Part shown: positions 51,251-60,652 of the stretch, piece after piece | Numbering within the stretch: the first letter of the stretch is position 1 | How the letters are laid out: each line of letters opens with the position of its first letter | NCBI RefSeq assembly: GCF_020532675.1 | Contig: NZ_JAJAVE010000003.1 | Coordinates: 372,001 to 436,000, forward strand | Direction of reading: 5' to 3' | Length of the DNA: 64,000 nucleotides | Origin: Methylobacillus gramineus | GTDB lineage: Bacteria > Pseudomonadota > Gammaproteobacteria > Burkholderiales > Methylophilaceae | Notes under the pieces: generated by a model | Told to the model about the DNA's origin: nothing | What the model saw: the letters and a program-made list of their open reading frames with translations, nothing else | Databases searched by the model: none | Position numbers and translations under genes: made by a program

Positions 51251-52432
51251 ATGCGTTATCAGGTGCGGGCGATTGCGGGTGGGCAGCTGGTCTCACTTGA
51301 ACTGGAGGCGCAGCACGCCGAAGAAGCAGCTGCGCAGGCACGCAGCCAGGGATATGAAGTGCTTTCCACCAAGCGAGAATCCACAGGTCTAGGCCAGAGC
51401 AAGCTTACCAAATTTCCCCTTTTGTTATTCAGCCAGGAATTACTTTCATTGTTAAAAGCCGGATTAGGCTTGGTGGAGTCGCTGGAAGGCATTGCAGAAA
51501 AAGAGCAGAGGCCTGAAGTCGCCAATATCCTGCGGGGCATTCTGGATGCCTTGTATCGCGGCCAAACCTTATCCAATGCACTGACGGCGTATCCGCATGC
51601 ATTTCCAGGATTGTACGCAGCCATGATCAAGGCCAGCGAGCGCACGGGTGATTTACCTGAGTCGCTCATGCGATACATTGGTTATGAGCAGCAGGTGGAA
51701 GTGCTGCGCAAGAAGCTGGTGGCTTCTTCGATTTATCCGTTTCTATTGATCACCGTGGGTGGCCTGGTTGTCCTTTTTTTATTGGGCTATGTGGTGCCGA
51801 GGTTTTCACAGATTTATGCCGATGTAGGCGATAACCAGCCATGGATGCTGAAAGTGGTGCTGGCTTGGGCTGGCATCATCGAAACACATGGACAGACATT
51901 GTTGATTGCTGCGGTAGCCGGAGTCGCCGTTGCGATCTATGCCTTGATGCAACCGACGATACGGGGGCGGATGATGGCATTGTTATGGCGTATGCCTGGT
52001 GTGGGCGAGCAGATGCGGGTATTCCAGCTGGCCAGGTTTTATCGCACCCTGGGCATGTTGCTGGAAGGCGGCATTACCGTCTCACAGGCACTGGAAATGG
52101 CGCGCGGATTATTGACGGCTTCCTTCCATGATAGCCTGAGCAAAGCCTCTACATTGATACGCGAAGGGCGTTCTATTTCCGAGGCAATGGAGGCGGCAGG
52201 ACTGGTGACTCCGGTTTCCCTGCGCATGCTGCGGGTAGGCGAAAAAAGTGGCGAGATGGGTCGTATGATGGAACACATTGCCACCCTGCATGATGAGGAA
52301 ATCGCACGTTGGCTGGAATGGTTTACCCGACTGTTCGAGCCTTTGCTGATGATTTTTATCGGGCTCATTATTGGCGCGGTTGTGGTGATGCTTTACATGC
52401 CAATTTTTGAGCTGGCCGGGAGTCTGCAATGA
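51251..52432 (+). CDS. gspF: Type II secretion platform protein GspF
   Basis: A 393-residue inner-membrane protein with two T2SSF repeats (about residues 60-185 and 265-385) and three membrane segments (about 160-185, 210-230 and 365-388). The block LSLLKAGLGLVESLEGI and its second-repeat counterpart LLEGGITVSQALEMA are typical. It anchors the ATPase GspE. Its stop overlaps gspE by four bases. Confidence 0.95.
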   Translation: MRYQVRAIAGGQLVSLELEAQHAEEAAAQARSQGYEVLSTKRESTGLGQSKLTKFPLLLFSQELLSLLKAGLGLVESLEGIAEKEQRPEVANILRGILDALYRGQTLSNALTAYPHAFPGLYAAMIKASERTGDLPESLMRYIGYEQQVEVLRKKLVASSIYPFLLITVGGLVVLFLLGYVVPRFSQIYADVGDNQPWMLKVVLAWAGIIETHGQTLLIAAVAGVAVAIYALMQPTIRGRMMALLWRMPGVGEQMRVFQLARFYRTLGMLLEGGITVSQALEMARGLLTASFHDSLSKASTLIREGRSISEAMEAAGLVTPVSLRMLRVGEKSGEMGRMMEHIATLHDEEIARWLEWFTRLFEPLLMIFIGLIIGAVVVMLYMPIFELAGSLQ

Positions 52433-54111
52433 GCCAGACAATGTTGGACCTATTCTCCCCTGAGCATATGCAGCAAGCACGGGCATTGGCAGCCAGCAGT
52501 GGTCATTCCATGATCGAGATGCTACAGAACCTGGCTGACCTTCAGGATGGGGACTTTTGCCAGGCATTGGCACAAGCTACCGGTTTGCGCCTGCTGACAA
52601 TGGATGAGCTGCATCAAAGGCAGCCCGCATTTGATGTCATGAGTTTCAGCCTTGCTGCTCGTTATCACTGTCTGCCATTACGCGAAGGTGATCACTTGCT
52701 GCTGGTTGTGTCAGACCCTTTGAATAACACGGTGTTCGATTGGGCTGCCGAGTGGCTACCGTCAGGGTTTGCCACCTATCTGGCGCATGTGACTGACATC
52801 CAGGCCTATCTGAATCGTCATGAAGAAAGCATGCGTGCCATGGATGGCAACATGCTGGCGGGCAATGAAATCAGCGCGGCGATGGCAACGGATGTGGAGC
52901 ATCTGAGCCTGCAAAGCATCAATGCCGATAGCAGCCCGGTGATCCGCATGGTCAATTCCACTCTGTATGACGCTTTGAAGGCGGGCGCCAGTGATATTCA
53001 CATGGAAAGTGTTGCCGCTGGCCTGGTGGTCAAGTATCGCATTGATGGTGTATTGGCGCATGTGGGCAGCATGCAGGGCGCTGACATGGCGGAACAAGCC
53101 ATCTCGCGCGTCAAGATTCTGGCCGAGCTGGATATTGCCGAGCGCCGGGTGCCTCAGGACGGCCGCTTCAAAGTCATGATGCAAGGGCGGGATGTGGATT
53201 TTCGTGTGTCCATCATGCCTAGCATCTACGGTGAAGATGCGGTGTTGCGCGTGCTTGATCGCAAGTCACTGTCAGACCAGGCTCAGGGGTTGTCACTCAA
53301 ACAGCTGGGGTTTGACGATTACATCATTGAAGGCTTCCGCCAACTGGTCACTGAGCCGTATGGCATGGTGCTGGTCACCGGGCCGACTGGTTCTGGCAAG
53401 ACGACCTCACTTTATGCTGCGATCAGTGAGGTGAATCACGGGCATGACAAGATCATCACCATCGAGGACCCGGTGGAATATCAACTCCCCGGCGTGCTGC
53501 AAATTCCGGTCAATGAAAAGAAGGGACTGACGTTTGCGCGTGGTTTGCGCTCCATCCTGCGCCACGATCCGGACAAGATTATGGTGGGGGAAATCCGCGA
53601 TCCAGAAACCGCACAGATTGCCGTGCAGTCAGCCCTCACGGGGCATTTGGTATTTACTACATTGCATGCCAATAACGTGTTTGATGTCATCAGCCGTTTT
53701 CTGCACATGAATGTAGAAGCCTATAGCCTGGTGGCAGCGCTGAATGGCGTGATGGCACAACGCCTGGTGCGCCTGGTCTGTCCGCATTGCGCAGAAGAGG
53801 TGATCCCGAGTGATGACCTGTTGGCGCAATCACGTTTGAAGCGTGATGAAACTGCGCATTATCGTTTCCGCCAGGGCAAGGGCTGTGGGCATTGTCGCGG
53901 CAGTGGTTATCGTGGTCGCAAGGCGATTGCGGAGTTGCTGGCGCTGGATGACGAGCTGCGCGAGATGATTATTGCGCGTGAGCCTTTGAGAAAGCTGAAA
54001 GACGCTGGCAGGGCACGTGGCATGAAGAGTTTGCGTGAGGCGGCGCTGGAATCAGTCGCACGTGGCGAGACGACGCTGGAGGAGATCAATCGTGTCACCT
54101 TCGTGGCTTGA
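52429..54111 (+). CDS. gspE: Type II secretion ATPase GspE
   Basis: A 560-residue assembly ATPase. Walker A is GPTGSGKTT (318-326), followed by the Asp box (IITIEDPVEYQ), Walker B (GEIRDPETAQIA) and the His box (GHLVFTTLHANN). The zinc tetracysteine motif is present (CPHC ... CGHC). The N-terminal domain does not show the RLGxxL..G repeats of the c-di-GMP-binding MshE type. The stop overlaps the next gene by 20 bases. Confidence 0.96.
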   Translation: MSQTMLDLFSPEHMQQARALAASSGHSMIEMLQNLADLQDGDFCQALAQATGLRLLTMDELHQRQPAFDVMSFSLAARYHCLPLREGDHLLLVVSDPLNNTVFDWAAEWLPSGFATYLAHVTDIQAYLNRHEESMRAMDGNMLAGNEISAAMATDVEHLSLQSINADSSPVIRMVNSTLYDALKAGASDIHMESVAAGLVVKYRIDGVLAHVGSMQGADMAEQAISRVKILAELDIAERRVPQDGRFKVMMQGRDVDFRVSIMPSIYGEDAVLRVLDRKSLSDQAQGLSLKQLGFDDYIIEGFRQLVTEPYGMVLVTGPTGSGKTTSLYAAISEVNHGHDKIITIEDPVEYQLPGVLQIPVNEKKGLTFARGLRSILRHDPDKIMVGEIRDPETAQIAVQSALTGHLVFTTLHANNVFDVISRFLHMNVEAYSLVAALNGVMAQRLVRLVCPHCAEEVIPSDDLLAQSRLKRDETAHYRFRQGKGCGHCRGSGYRGRKAIAELLALDDELREMIIAREPLRKLKDAGRARGMKSLREAALESVARGETTLEEINRVTFVA

Positions 54112-54931
54112 ACCATGGCGGCCAGGCCGCATGGGCTTATCCATCACATTGGCGATCTATCCTGACCGTATTGTCTGGTTGCGCACCAGGCGCGGTTTTA
54201 AGGTGCAAGTGCAAGATAAAGGCCTGCTGGAGATTGGGGCGGTGGATGGCACATGGCAGCCAGTGCTGGAACAACTGCCTGATGTGCTCAAGCAGGCTGG
54301 CGCCAGCGGATTACCAGTCCGGGTGTTGATGTCCAATCACTTCATGCGCTATGCGATTGTTCCAAACCCTGATGCCGCCATTAGCCGTGAAGAAAGAGAT
54401 AGCCTGTGCCGCCATGCCTTTGAGCGCGTACATGGCGCTGTAGTGTCAGGCTGGGAGTTGCGCCTGAGCCTGGCTGCAATCGGCGGGAGTGCGCTGGCCA
54501 GTGCAATGGATCGCGAATTGCTGCAAATATTGCGCTTACATCTGCAAGCAATCAACGCACGATTGCTCTCAGTGCAACCGTATTTGATGGCAGCGTATAA
54601 CCACTCAACCGGACTTGAGGATGATGGCATCCTGGCACTCGTAGAGCCGCAGCGCCTATGTCTGCTAGCCTGGCGAGCAGGAAGCTGGGTTGCGGTGCAA
54701 CAACAGCACCTTGGAGCAGATTGGTCAGCGTTGTTGCAAAGCCAGGTGGCCCGGTTGCGCATGCAGTTTGAATTGACTGCCGATACATCATTGCAAGTCT
54801 GTGCGCTGGAGTCTGCTTCCACCGCCGGCCTGCTAGTTGGACCACATCGCACATTGGTGCAGCCAGCATGGCCTGCTGGATTGCAAGCAAGTTTGGGCCA
54901 CGATTATTTCGGTGCGGCGCTGGTGCTATAA
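54092..54931 (+). CDS. PilM/GspL-like actin-fold platform protein
   Basis: A 279-residue soluble-looking protein with a PilM/GspL-like actin-fold layout: LSITLAIYPDRIVWLRTRR, a middle domain with VRVLMSNHFMRYAIVP, and LLSVQPYLMAAYNH. No membrane segment is seen, so it resembles PilM and MshI rather than full-length GspL. The GTG start at 54092 is supported by GGAGGAG seven bases upstream and lies inside gspE; an ATG at 54131 is a poorer choice. By position it should dock the next gene product to GspE. Confidence 0.75.
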   Translation: MSPSWLEPWRPGRMGLSITLAIYPDRIVWLRTRRGFKVQVQDKGLLEIGAVDGTWQPVLEQLPDVLKQAGASGLPVRVLMSNHFMRYAIVPNPDAAISREERDSLCRHAFERVHGAVVSGWELRLSLAAIGGSALASAMDRELLQILRLHLQAINARLLSVQPYLMAAYNHSTGLEDDGILALVEPQRLCLLAWRAGSWVAVQQQHLGADWSALLQSQVARLRMQFELTADTSLQVCALESASTAGLLVGPHRTLVQPAWPAGLQASLGHDYFGAALVL

Positions 54932-54945
54932 GGATGAAAGCGGCC

Positions 54946-55488
54946 ATGAAAATCCAGCTTGATTATGCGGATACGCATCCTCTATGGCGCATCTCCAGCT
55001 GGCTGTTTGGTGTGTCCCTGTTGCTGGCGCTAGTGCTGGGCTGGAAGTCTTTGGAGATGCGTGAGCAGCGGGAGGCTTTACTGCAGGAATTGACTGCCCA
55101 GCAAGCAGCGGCCCAGCCAGTAGAGGTGCAGAAAATCAAGCCGGAAGCCTTGTCGGCCGAGCAGAAAATGCAGATCAAGCAGGCCAATATGGTCTTGGAG
55201 CAGTTAGGCCGCCCCTGGCCTGCCATGCTTGGGCGGCTGGAGCAAGCCATGAGTATTGATGTGGCGATTCTTTCTATACGCCCGGATGCAGGCAAGGGGC
55301 GTTTACGAATCAGTGGTGAAGCCAAGGATATTCCCGCATTGCTGGCCTATATCAAACGCCTGGAATTGATCCCGGAAATGACCGATGTGGTGCTGGAAGA
55401 GCATGAGCTGGTCGAGCAGCCGCAAAGTGCGGGCATCAGCCGCTCCGTACAATTTGGTATCAGTGCACGATGGAGCCAGGTGTCATGA
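54946..55488 (+). CDS. PilN-like inner-membrane protein of the secretion cluster
   Basis: A 180-residue protein with one membrane segment (about residues 18-38), a coiled coil (about 40-80) and a small periplasmic domain (about 100-170). This is the shape of PilN or the periplasmic part of GspL. The PilM-docking INLLP motif is not visible at its N-terminus. A start at 54934 is possible. It overlaps the next gene by four bases. The assignment rests on topology and gene order, so it is moderate. Confidence 0.7.
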   Translation: MKIQLDYADTHPLWRISSWLFGVSLLLALVLGWKSLEMREQREALLQELTAQQAAAQPVEVQKIKPEALSAEQKMQIKQANMVLEQLGRPWPAMLGRLEQAMSIDVAILSIRPDAGKGRLRISGEAKDIPALLAYIKRLELIPEMTDVVLEEHELVEQPQSAGISRSVQFGISARWSQVS

Positions 55489-56069
55489 CCACTGTGCTGA
55501 ATCAATCAATGGATTTTAGCAAGCTCACCTGGGCTGTGCGTCGGCTGTACTTTAAATTAGGGTGGCAAGGCATATCAGCGATTGCACTGGCATTGCTTGT
55601 CTGTGTGCTGACGGTTGGTGTCATCCTCCCGGTGCATGGTGAGCTTGAAGATATGCAGGAGCAACTCATGCATTCGTATCGCCAGCAACCCAACATGCAG
55701 GTGGCGGTGGTCACTCCTGAACAGGGTCTGGCAAAAGAGCTGGCGACATTTGAAGCTGAATTTTCAGGGATAGAACATCTCACGGATGAGCTGGGCGTGT
55801 TGTTTCGCCTGGCGCAAGGACATGGGCTGGAAGTACATAAGGGTGAGTACACGCTGGTCGAGAAAAAACAGGGAGTATTGCGTAGTTTTGAGGCCAATGT
55901 GCCGGTCACGGGCAGTTATCAGCAGGTAAAAGCCTTGGTGCTGGATGTGCTGGAAAGCCTGCCGAATGTGGCACTGGCCGAACTGAGTTTTGAGCGCGGC
56001 GAAGTGGCGGAAAACCAGGTGAAAACACGCTTGCGTCTGGTGTTCTTTATCAGGAAGCGCGCAGTATGA
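55485..56069 (+). CDS. PilO/GspM-like inner-membrane protein of the secretion cluster
   Basis: A 194-residue protein with a single membrane segment (about residues 28-50), a coiled coil, and a ferredoxin-like periplasmic domain containing FEANVPVTGSYQQVKALVLDVLESLPNVALAELS, as in PilO and GspM. The ATGA overlaps with both neighbours place it firmly in the operon. Confidence 0.75.
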   Translation: MTTVLNQSMDFSKLTWAVRRLYFKLGWQGISAIALALLVCVLTVGVILPVHGELEDMQEQLMHSYRQQPNMQVAVVTPEQGLAKELATFEAEFSGIEHLTDELGVLFRLAQGHGLEVHKGEYTLVEKKQGVLRSFEANVPVTGSYQQVKALVLDVLESLPNVALAELSFERGEVAENQVKTRLRLVFFIRKRAV

Positions 56070-56677
56070 AGTCCATTACCAAGCGTCACTGGGGCATGGC
56101 CCTTGCCTTGCTGGCCACAATCGCGCTGGTGTTTTCCATGGAGGATGGTGACGACGCTGATGTATTGCCTGTTGAGCGTAAGTCAGTCACGGTGGTTGAT
56201 CGGCATGTAAAGCCTGATCGCCGGCATGCGAAGATGCACCAAGACCAAGCGGGGCAGGATCAATACCTGAACTGGAAAGCACTCAATGGCCGCAAGTTCC
56301 AGCTATCTTCTGTTCAAAGCGCTGATTTGTTCAAGTCGCACAGCTGGTATGTGCCGCCGGTGAAAACCGCCTCCGAGCTGGCACCTCCTGCGCCTGTGGC
56401 ACCTGAGCCTGCTTTTGCCTATATGGGGAAACTGGAGGATGGGCCTGAAGGCACAGTGATATTGCTGGCCTCCACTACCCGGTTGTACTCCATTGCGATA
56501 GGCGACACGATAGAACGCCAGTGGCGCCTGGATAAAGAAGATGCCAACAGTCTGCAATTGACTTATCTGCCGCTCAATCTGGGCAAAACCTTACTCAAGA
56601 AAAACAAGCTGGCTGTGACGGCTGGTCCTGCCAGCCACCTGCCGGGTGATCCGGATGATTTACAGGGGAATCTTTAA
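56066..56677 (+). CDS. PilP/GspC-like periplasmic connector of the secretion cluster
   Basis: A 203-residue protein with one N-terminal membrane segment (about residues 8-25), a charged linker with His/Lys/Asp, a Pro-Ala-rich hinge (APPAPVAPEPAF), then a small beta domain FAYMGKLEDGPEGTVILLASTTRLYSIAIGD resembling the homology region of PilP/GspC that contacts the secretin. It lacks a lipobox and a PDZ domain. It starts inside the PilO-like gene stop and abuts gspD. Confidence 0.65.
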   Translation: MKSITKRHWGMALALLATIALVFSMEDGDDADVLPVERKSVTVVDRHVKPDRRHAKMHQDQAGQDQYLNWKALNGRKFQLSSVQSADLFKSHSWYVPPVKTASELAPPAPVAPEPAFAYMGKLEDGPEGTVILLASTTRLYSIAIGDTIERQWRLDKEDANSLQLTYLPLNLGKTLLKKNKLAVTAGPASHLPGDPDDLQGNL

Positions 56678-58618
56678 ATGTGGTTGAGTGTTACGTGGCG
56701 TAGTCTGGCAGTATATCTATCATTATGTGTGCTCTCTGCGTGTGCGCTGACGCCTTGGCCCAAACCGGGGTTTCCTGGCAAAACGCCCGAGGAGAAGATT
56801 GCCAACACGCGTCAGTTGCATGAGGAAAAACCAGAAAGTCTGCCGGAAAAAAAGAATATGCTGGTGGCCCGAGAGCAAGGGGTTACGCAGTTACTGACTG
56901 AGGCAGAAGCGGCGTTGCGCGATAACCGCATGGCCGATGCAGGTGAGCTTTACCAGCGTGTGCTGGCGATTGATCTCAACAATCCACGTGCACAGTCCGG
57001 CAAGATATTGATTGATAGCCAACGCAAACACGCAGAGATGGTGGACGCTGCAGCCCTATTGCTGGAAAAAAACGAAGTGGATCAGGCGCGTGATCAATTG
57101 CGCCAGGTCTTGCTGGAGGCGCCGAATCACGAAGGTGCGCTCAGGTTGCAACGTGAAATCAAGCAGAAGCGTGCCAGCGTACGCATGGAGCCGCCTCACC
57201 TGAAACCTGCTTTCAATAAGCCGGTTACCTTGGAATTGCGTGATGCCAATATCAAGATGGTGTTTGAGGCATTGTCACGTGCTACCGGCATTAATTTTAT
57301 CCTGGATAAAGATATCAAGCCCGACACCAAGGCCACAGTATTTATCAAGAAGGCCCCGATTGAAGATGCCATCGAAATGGTGCTGGCAACCAACGGGCTG
57401 CAGAAAAAAGTATTGTCGGACAACACGGCACTGGTGTTCCCCAACACGGCTGCCAAGCTCAAGGATTACCAGGACCTGGTGATACGCAGTTTTTACCTGA
57501 CGAATGCCAAGGCCAAGGATGTGGCTGCCATGGTCAAGACCATGCTCAAAACCAAGGATATCCACACGGACGAACGCCTCAATATGATCGTCATCCGCGA
57601 TACACCGGATGTGGTGCGGATTGCTGAGAAACTGGTGGCGGCCAATGACCTGGCAGACCCGGAAGTCATGCTGGAAATCGAGGTGATGGAGGTGACACGT
57701 GAGCGCATGCAGGAGTTGGGGATTGAATACCCCACATCGTTGACTGCGGCAGCTGGCCTCTCCATAGAGGCGCTCAAGAGCAATAATTCCAGCACCTTCA
57801 ATTTCGATGTGAATCCTTCTGCCAATTTCAAGAAAACCACGGGGGATGTGAATATCCTCGCCAATCCCCGCATCAGGGTGCGCAACAACGACAAGGCCCA
57901 GGTGCTGGTTGGAGACAAGGTCCCTGTGATTACTACCGTTGCAACGGCGGGTGTCGGTTCTTCGCAAACGGTGCAATACATTGATGTCGGCCTTAAGCTG
58001 GAAGCTGAACCGCGCATTACGCTGGATGATTTTGTGAACATCAAGATTGCGCTGGAAGTGTCTTCGCTGGGTAGTTCCACTACGCTGACAGGTGGAGGGG
58101 TGGTGTATCAAATTGGCACCAGAAATGCGAGCACATTGTTGCGCCTGAAGAATGGGGAAACGCAGATTCTTGCTGGGTTGATCAATGACGAAGAGCGCAA
58201 AAATACCAGCCGCTTGCCGGGATTGGGCGACATTCCCCTGTTGGGTCGATTGTTCTCCAATCAGATTGATAATCGCAAGAAAACCGAGATCGTGCTCGCC
58301 ATCACGCCGCGTATTGTCAACAATATCAGCCGCCCAGAATCCGAGGTGATGGAATACTGGTCCGGGACTGAAACCGGCATCAGTGATCATCCGCAAATTG
58401 TTGCCCCTGGCACCGGCAATGGCAGCATGACCACGCGAGATATCATGATGCAGCGTTTGCAGCCATCGGAGCCACCCCCAGAAACAACGGCAGAGCCAGA
58501 GTCGGCCAAGCCGGAAAGTAATGATCTTAGCCAGGACAATTTTATGTCGTCCCAGCCCAAACCGGTTGTGCCGCCAGTCGCGCCGACTGTCGTAGTGCCA
58601 GCTCCGCCCGCGCGATAA
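56678..58618 (+). CDS. gspD: Type II secretion secretin GspD (lipoprotein)
   Basis: A 646-residue secretin. The lipobox LSAC puts the lipidated cysteine at residue 22. A TPR-like helical segment (about residues 65-165) precedes the N0 domain (PVTLELRDANIKMVFEALS), then N1 (about 270-330) and the secretin core with VPVITTV, a QYIDVGLKL block, ETQILAGLINDEERK and the GDIPLLGRLFSN motif. It ends in a Pro/Glu/Ser-rich tail. The TPR and lipobox make it closer to MshL-type and Bfp-like secretins than to classical GspD. It is followed by three pseudopilin genes. Confidence 0.93.
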   Translation: MWLSVTWRSLAVYLSLCVLSACALTPWPKPGFPGKTPEEKIANTRQLHEEKPESLPEKKNMLVAREQGVTQLLTEAEAALRDNRMADAGELYQRVLAIDLNNPRAQSGKILIDSQRKHAEMVDAAALLLEKNEVDQARDQLRQVLLEAPNHEGALRLQREIKQKRASVRMEPPHLKPAFNKPVTLELRDANIKMVFEALSRATGINFILDKDIKPDTKATVFIKKAPIEDAIEMVLATNGLQKKVLSDNTALVFPNTAAKLKDYQDLVIRSFYLTNAKAKDVAAMVKTMLKTKDIHTDERLNMIVIRDTPDVVRIAEKLVAANDLADPEVMLEIEVMEVTRERMQELGIEYPTSLTAAAGLSIEALKSNNSSTFNFDVNPSANFKKTTGDVNILANPRIRVRNNDKAQVLVGDKVPVITTVATAGVGSSQTVQYIDVGLKLEAEPRITLDDFVNIKIALEVSSLGSSTTLTGGGVVYQIGTRNASTLLRLKNGETQILAGLINDEERKNTSRLPGLGDIPLLGRLFSNQIDNRKKTEIVLAITPRIVNNISRPESEVMEYWSGTETGISDHPQIVAPGTGNGSMTTRDIMMQRLQPSEPPPETTAEPESAKPESNDLSQDNFMSSQPKPVVPPVAPTVVVPAPPAR

Positions 58619-58630
58619 TTGAGTATCAAG

Positions 58631-59110
58631 ATGCTACATACAGGCTTCCGGGGATTTACGCTGATAGAGCTGGTGGTGACGCTGACTATTGTCAGCATAC
58701 TTGCCACCGCCTTGATCCCCTTGGGGCAATGGAGTGTGAAGCGGCAGCAGGAGGCCGACTTGCGTATTGCCTTGCGTGAAATACGCACTGCGATAGATGC
58801 GTATAAAAAAGCGGTGGAAGAAGGCAAAATTATTGTGAGTGCCGAATCCAGCGGTTATCCGCCCAACCTGGAAATATTGGCAAAAGGGGTGCCGGATGCC
58901 AGTAGCGAAAAAAAGCGGCTGCTTCGATTTTTACGTCGTTTGCCACGTGATCCCATGTTTCCCGATCAGCATGCCCCGGCGCAGGAAACCTGGGGCAAGC
59001 GCAGTTATGACAGCGCTCCCGATGCTACCCAGGCCGGTGCAGATGTATTTGACGTCTACTCGTTGAGCAGCGCTAGCGGCCTCAATGGCATTGCCTATCG
59101 GGAATGGTGA
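58631..59110 (+). CDS. Type II secretion pseudopilin
   Basis: A 159-residue pseudopilin. The eight-residue leader ends before FTLIELVVTLTIVSILA, with Glu at mature position 5. The rest resembles GspG-like minor pseudopilins: a charged helix, RLPRDPMFPDQ and a tail with SSASGLNGIAYREW. The ATG at 58631 is chosen for the short leader; a TTG at 58619 directly after the gspD stop is an alternative. Its stop overlaps the next start. Confidence 0.9.
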   Translation: MLHTGFRGFTLIELVVTLTIVSILATALIPLGQWSVKRQQEADLRIALREIRTAIDAYKKAVEEGKIIVSAESSGYPPNLEILAKGVPDASSEKKRLLRFLRRLPRDPMFPDQHAPAQETWGKRSYDSAPDATQAGADVFDVYSLSSASGLNGIAYREW

Positions 59111-59502
59111 TGCGTAAGCCCTTCTTCAGAATGCCTGAAAATGGATTCACCCTGGTGGAGTTGCTGGTGGTGCTGGCTATCCTCATGCTGTTGCTTACAG
59201 TGGCCGCACCGAGATATTTCAACGGGATTGATCGGGCCAAGGAAGCCGCCCTCAAGCAGACGCTCCATGTCGCACGTGACGCCATAGACAAATTCCATTC
59301 CGACAATGCCCGTTACCCTGACTCTCTGGAGGAGTTGGTCGAGCGAAAATACATACGCGCTATCCCGGTGGACCCACTGACAGAAAGCACAGAGAGCTGG
59401 ATCATTGTGCCGCCAGATGAGGACTTTCCCGGCAACCTGTATGACTTGCACAGTGGGGCTGAAGGTAGCGCTGCTGATGGTTCTCAATATGGCGATTGGT
59501 AG
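59110..59502 (+). CDS. Type II secretion pseudopilin
   Basis: A 130-residue pseudopilin with a 12-residue leader before FTLVELLVVLAILMLLL, Glu at mature position 5. After the helix come KEAALKQTLHVARDAIDKFHSDNARYP and PVDPLTES, as in GspG-type minor subunits, and a short tail ending GSQYGDW. The ATG at 59110 has GGGAA five bases before it. It overlaps the following gene by 26 bases. Confidence 0.9.
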   Translation: MRKPFFRMPENGFTLVELLVVLAILMLLLTVAAPRYFNGIDRAKEAALKQTLHVARDAIDKFHSDNARYPDSLEELVERKYIRAIPVDPLTESTESWIIVPPDEDFPGNLYDLHSGAEGSAADGSQYGDW

Positions 59503-60241
59503 GGCCGCTACAAGCTGTAGATTGAGCTATCCCTTTCGTGCTCAGGGCTTTACCTATATAGGCTTGCTCATGATGATTGCCATCAGTGGCGTAGGATTAG
59601 CCTCTATTGGCGAGGCTTGGCATACAGCTGCCCAACGTGAAAAGGAGCAGGAACTGTTATTCATTGGCGAGCAATTCAGACAAGCCATTGCACGCTATCA
59701 CCAGGAAACGCCGAGCCCGATCAAGGAGTATCCACCAACACTGGCGTCATTGTTGACCGACAAGCGTGGACCCAAACCCGTACATTACCTGCGCAGGATT
59801 TATATAGATCCGATGACTGCCAGCCAGGATTGGGGATTAGTCAAAGAACAAGAGCGCATTGTGGGTGTGTATAGCCGATCCAAAATGGTGCCTTTCAAGC
59901 AGGACAACTTCAATCAGTCACTGGAAGGATTCTCAGGTGCCAAGAGCTATCAGGACTGGCGCTTTGTCGCTACGCAAAAAGCAGACGGAGGCGGCCAAGA
60001 CAATCAACGAGGCTTGCCTCAAAACGATCAGAATACTTCCTCGCCTAACCCTGCGGAAAGTCCTCCACCTGTGAATGTGGGTGCGGGAGGTAGCGCTAAT
60101 GCGGATAAGTATGCAGCGTGCGGATCCACATTAGATGCTGCACAGGTCGCCTGCCATGCTGGCTGTGGCGCTTTGACGTCACCTGCCTGCCAGAGCTGTT
60201 TGCAGGCTGCATTCAGTAGCTATCGGCAATGCTTGCGATGA
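59477..60241 (+). CDS. Divergent pseudopilin with cysteine-rich C-terminal tail
   Basis: A 254-residue prepilin-like protein. The hydrophobic helix GFTYIGLLMMIAISG begins after a leader of about 23 residues, and glycine replaces the usual Glu at mature position 5. Then come YIDPMTASQDWGLVKE and a Pro/Asn/Ser-rich stretch (about residues 185-210), and finally a 40-residue tail with six cysteines. Starts at 59477 (GAAGGTAG nine bases before) or 59489 are possible. It is the last gene of the cluster. Its likely role is a minor pilin at the tip, inferred from the missing Glu. Confidence 0.75.
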   Translation: MVLNMAIGRAATSCRLSYPFRAQGFTYIGLLMMIAISGVGLASIGEAWHTAAQREKEQELLFIGEQFRQAIARYHQETPSPIKEYPPTLASLLTDKRGPKPVHYLRRIYIDPMTASQDWGLVKEQERIVGVYSRSKMVPFKQDNFNQSLEGFSGAKSYQDWRFVATQKADGGGQDNQRGLPQNDQNTSSPNPAESPPPVNVGAGGSANADKYAACGSTLDAAQVACHAGCGALTSPACQSCLQAAFSSYRQCLR

Positions 60242-60262
60242 AGGGGAGAACAGATAAATAGT

Positions 60263-60492
60263 AAGGGCGAGCGCAGCGATGCCAAGTTGCTGTTGACTTG
60301 TATTCCCCGTTTGGCTGTGCCGAGTAGCGCAGGGCTGGATGGATCAGGGCTTGCAGCATGTTTGAGCGATAGCGAGTTCTGCAAGACCCCATCTAGCGTG
60401 AGCAACGCAAGGAACCGGGAGCTTGCTCACGGCACAGACTTCGGGGTCGCCTTTTGTTTGGTATCTTTATTTTGGCGAGGCAAAATAAAGAT
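60263..60492 (+). repeat. Long intergenic repeat, copy A
   Basis: Three blocks match copy B in reverse order. Block 1 (60263-60291) matches 28 of 29 bases with 60834-60862; block 2 (60350-60385) matches 60742-60776 with one substitution and one indel; block 3 (60445-60492) is similar to 60653-60699. Block 3 contains the perfect hairpin ATCTTTATTTTG-GCGAGG-CAAAATAAAGAT (60463-60492). Confidence 0.9.
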
Positions 60493-60652
60493 ACTCGCTG
60501 GCAAGCGAAAAGCGGCCTAACGTAGTTATCGCCATTACGGTCAGCCATATGGCGGTATCCAATACTTTGGGATTTATCTAATTTTGTTTAAATATTACTC
60601 AAGCCATATCGCTATGGCGAGAGGATAGGTTTCGCCCCGCCGGGCGAGTCCA

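Noticed and set aside
52429-52800. MshE-type c-di-GMP-binding repeats at the GspE N-terminus
   Set aside because: The RLGxxL..G pattern is not present; only the general T2SSE N-terminal shape is seen.
60287-60520. A 77-codon open frame inside repeat copy A
   Set aside because: It follows the repeat sequence, has no ribosome-binding site and no recognisable protein features.
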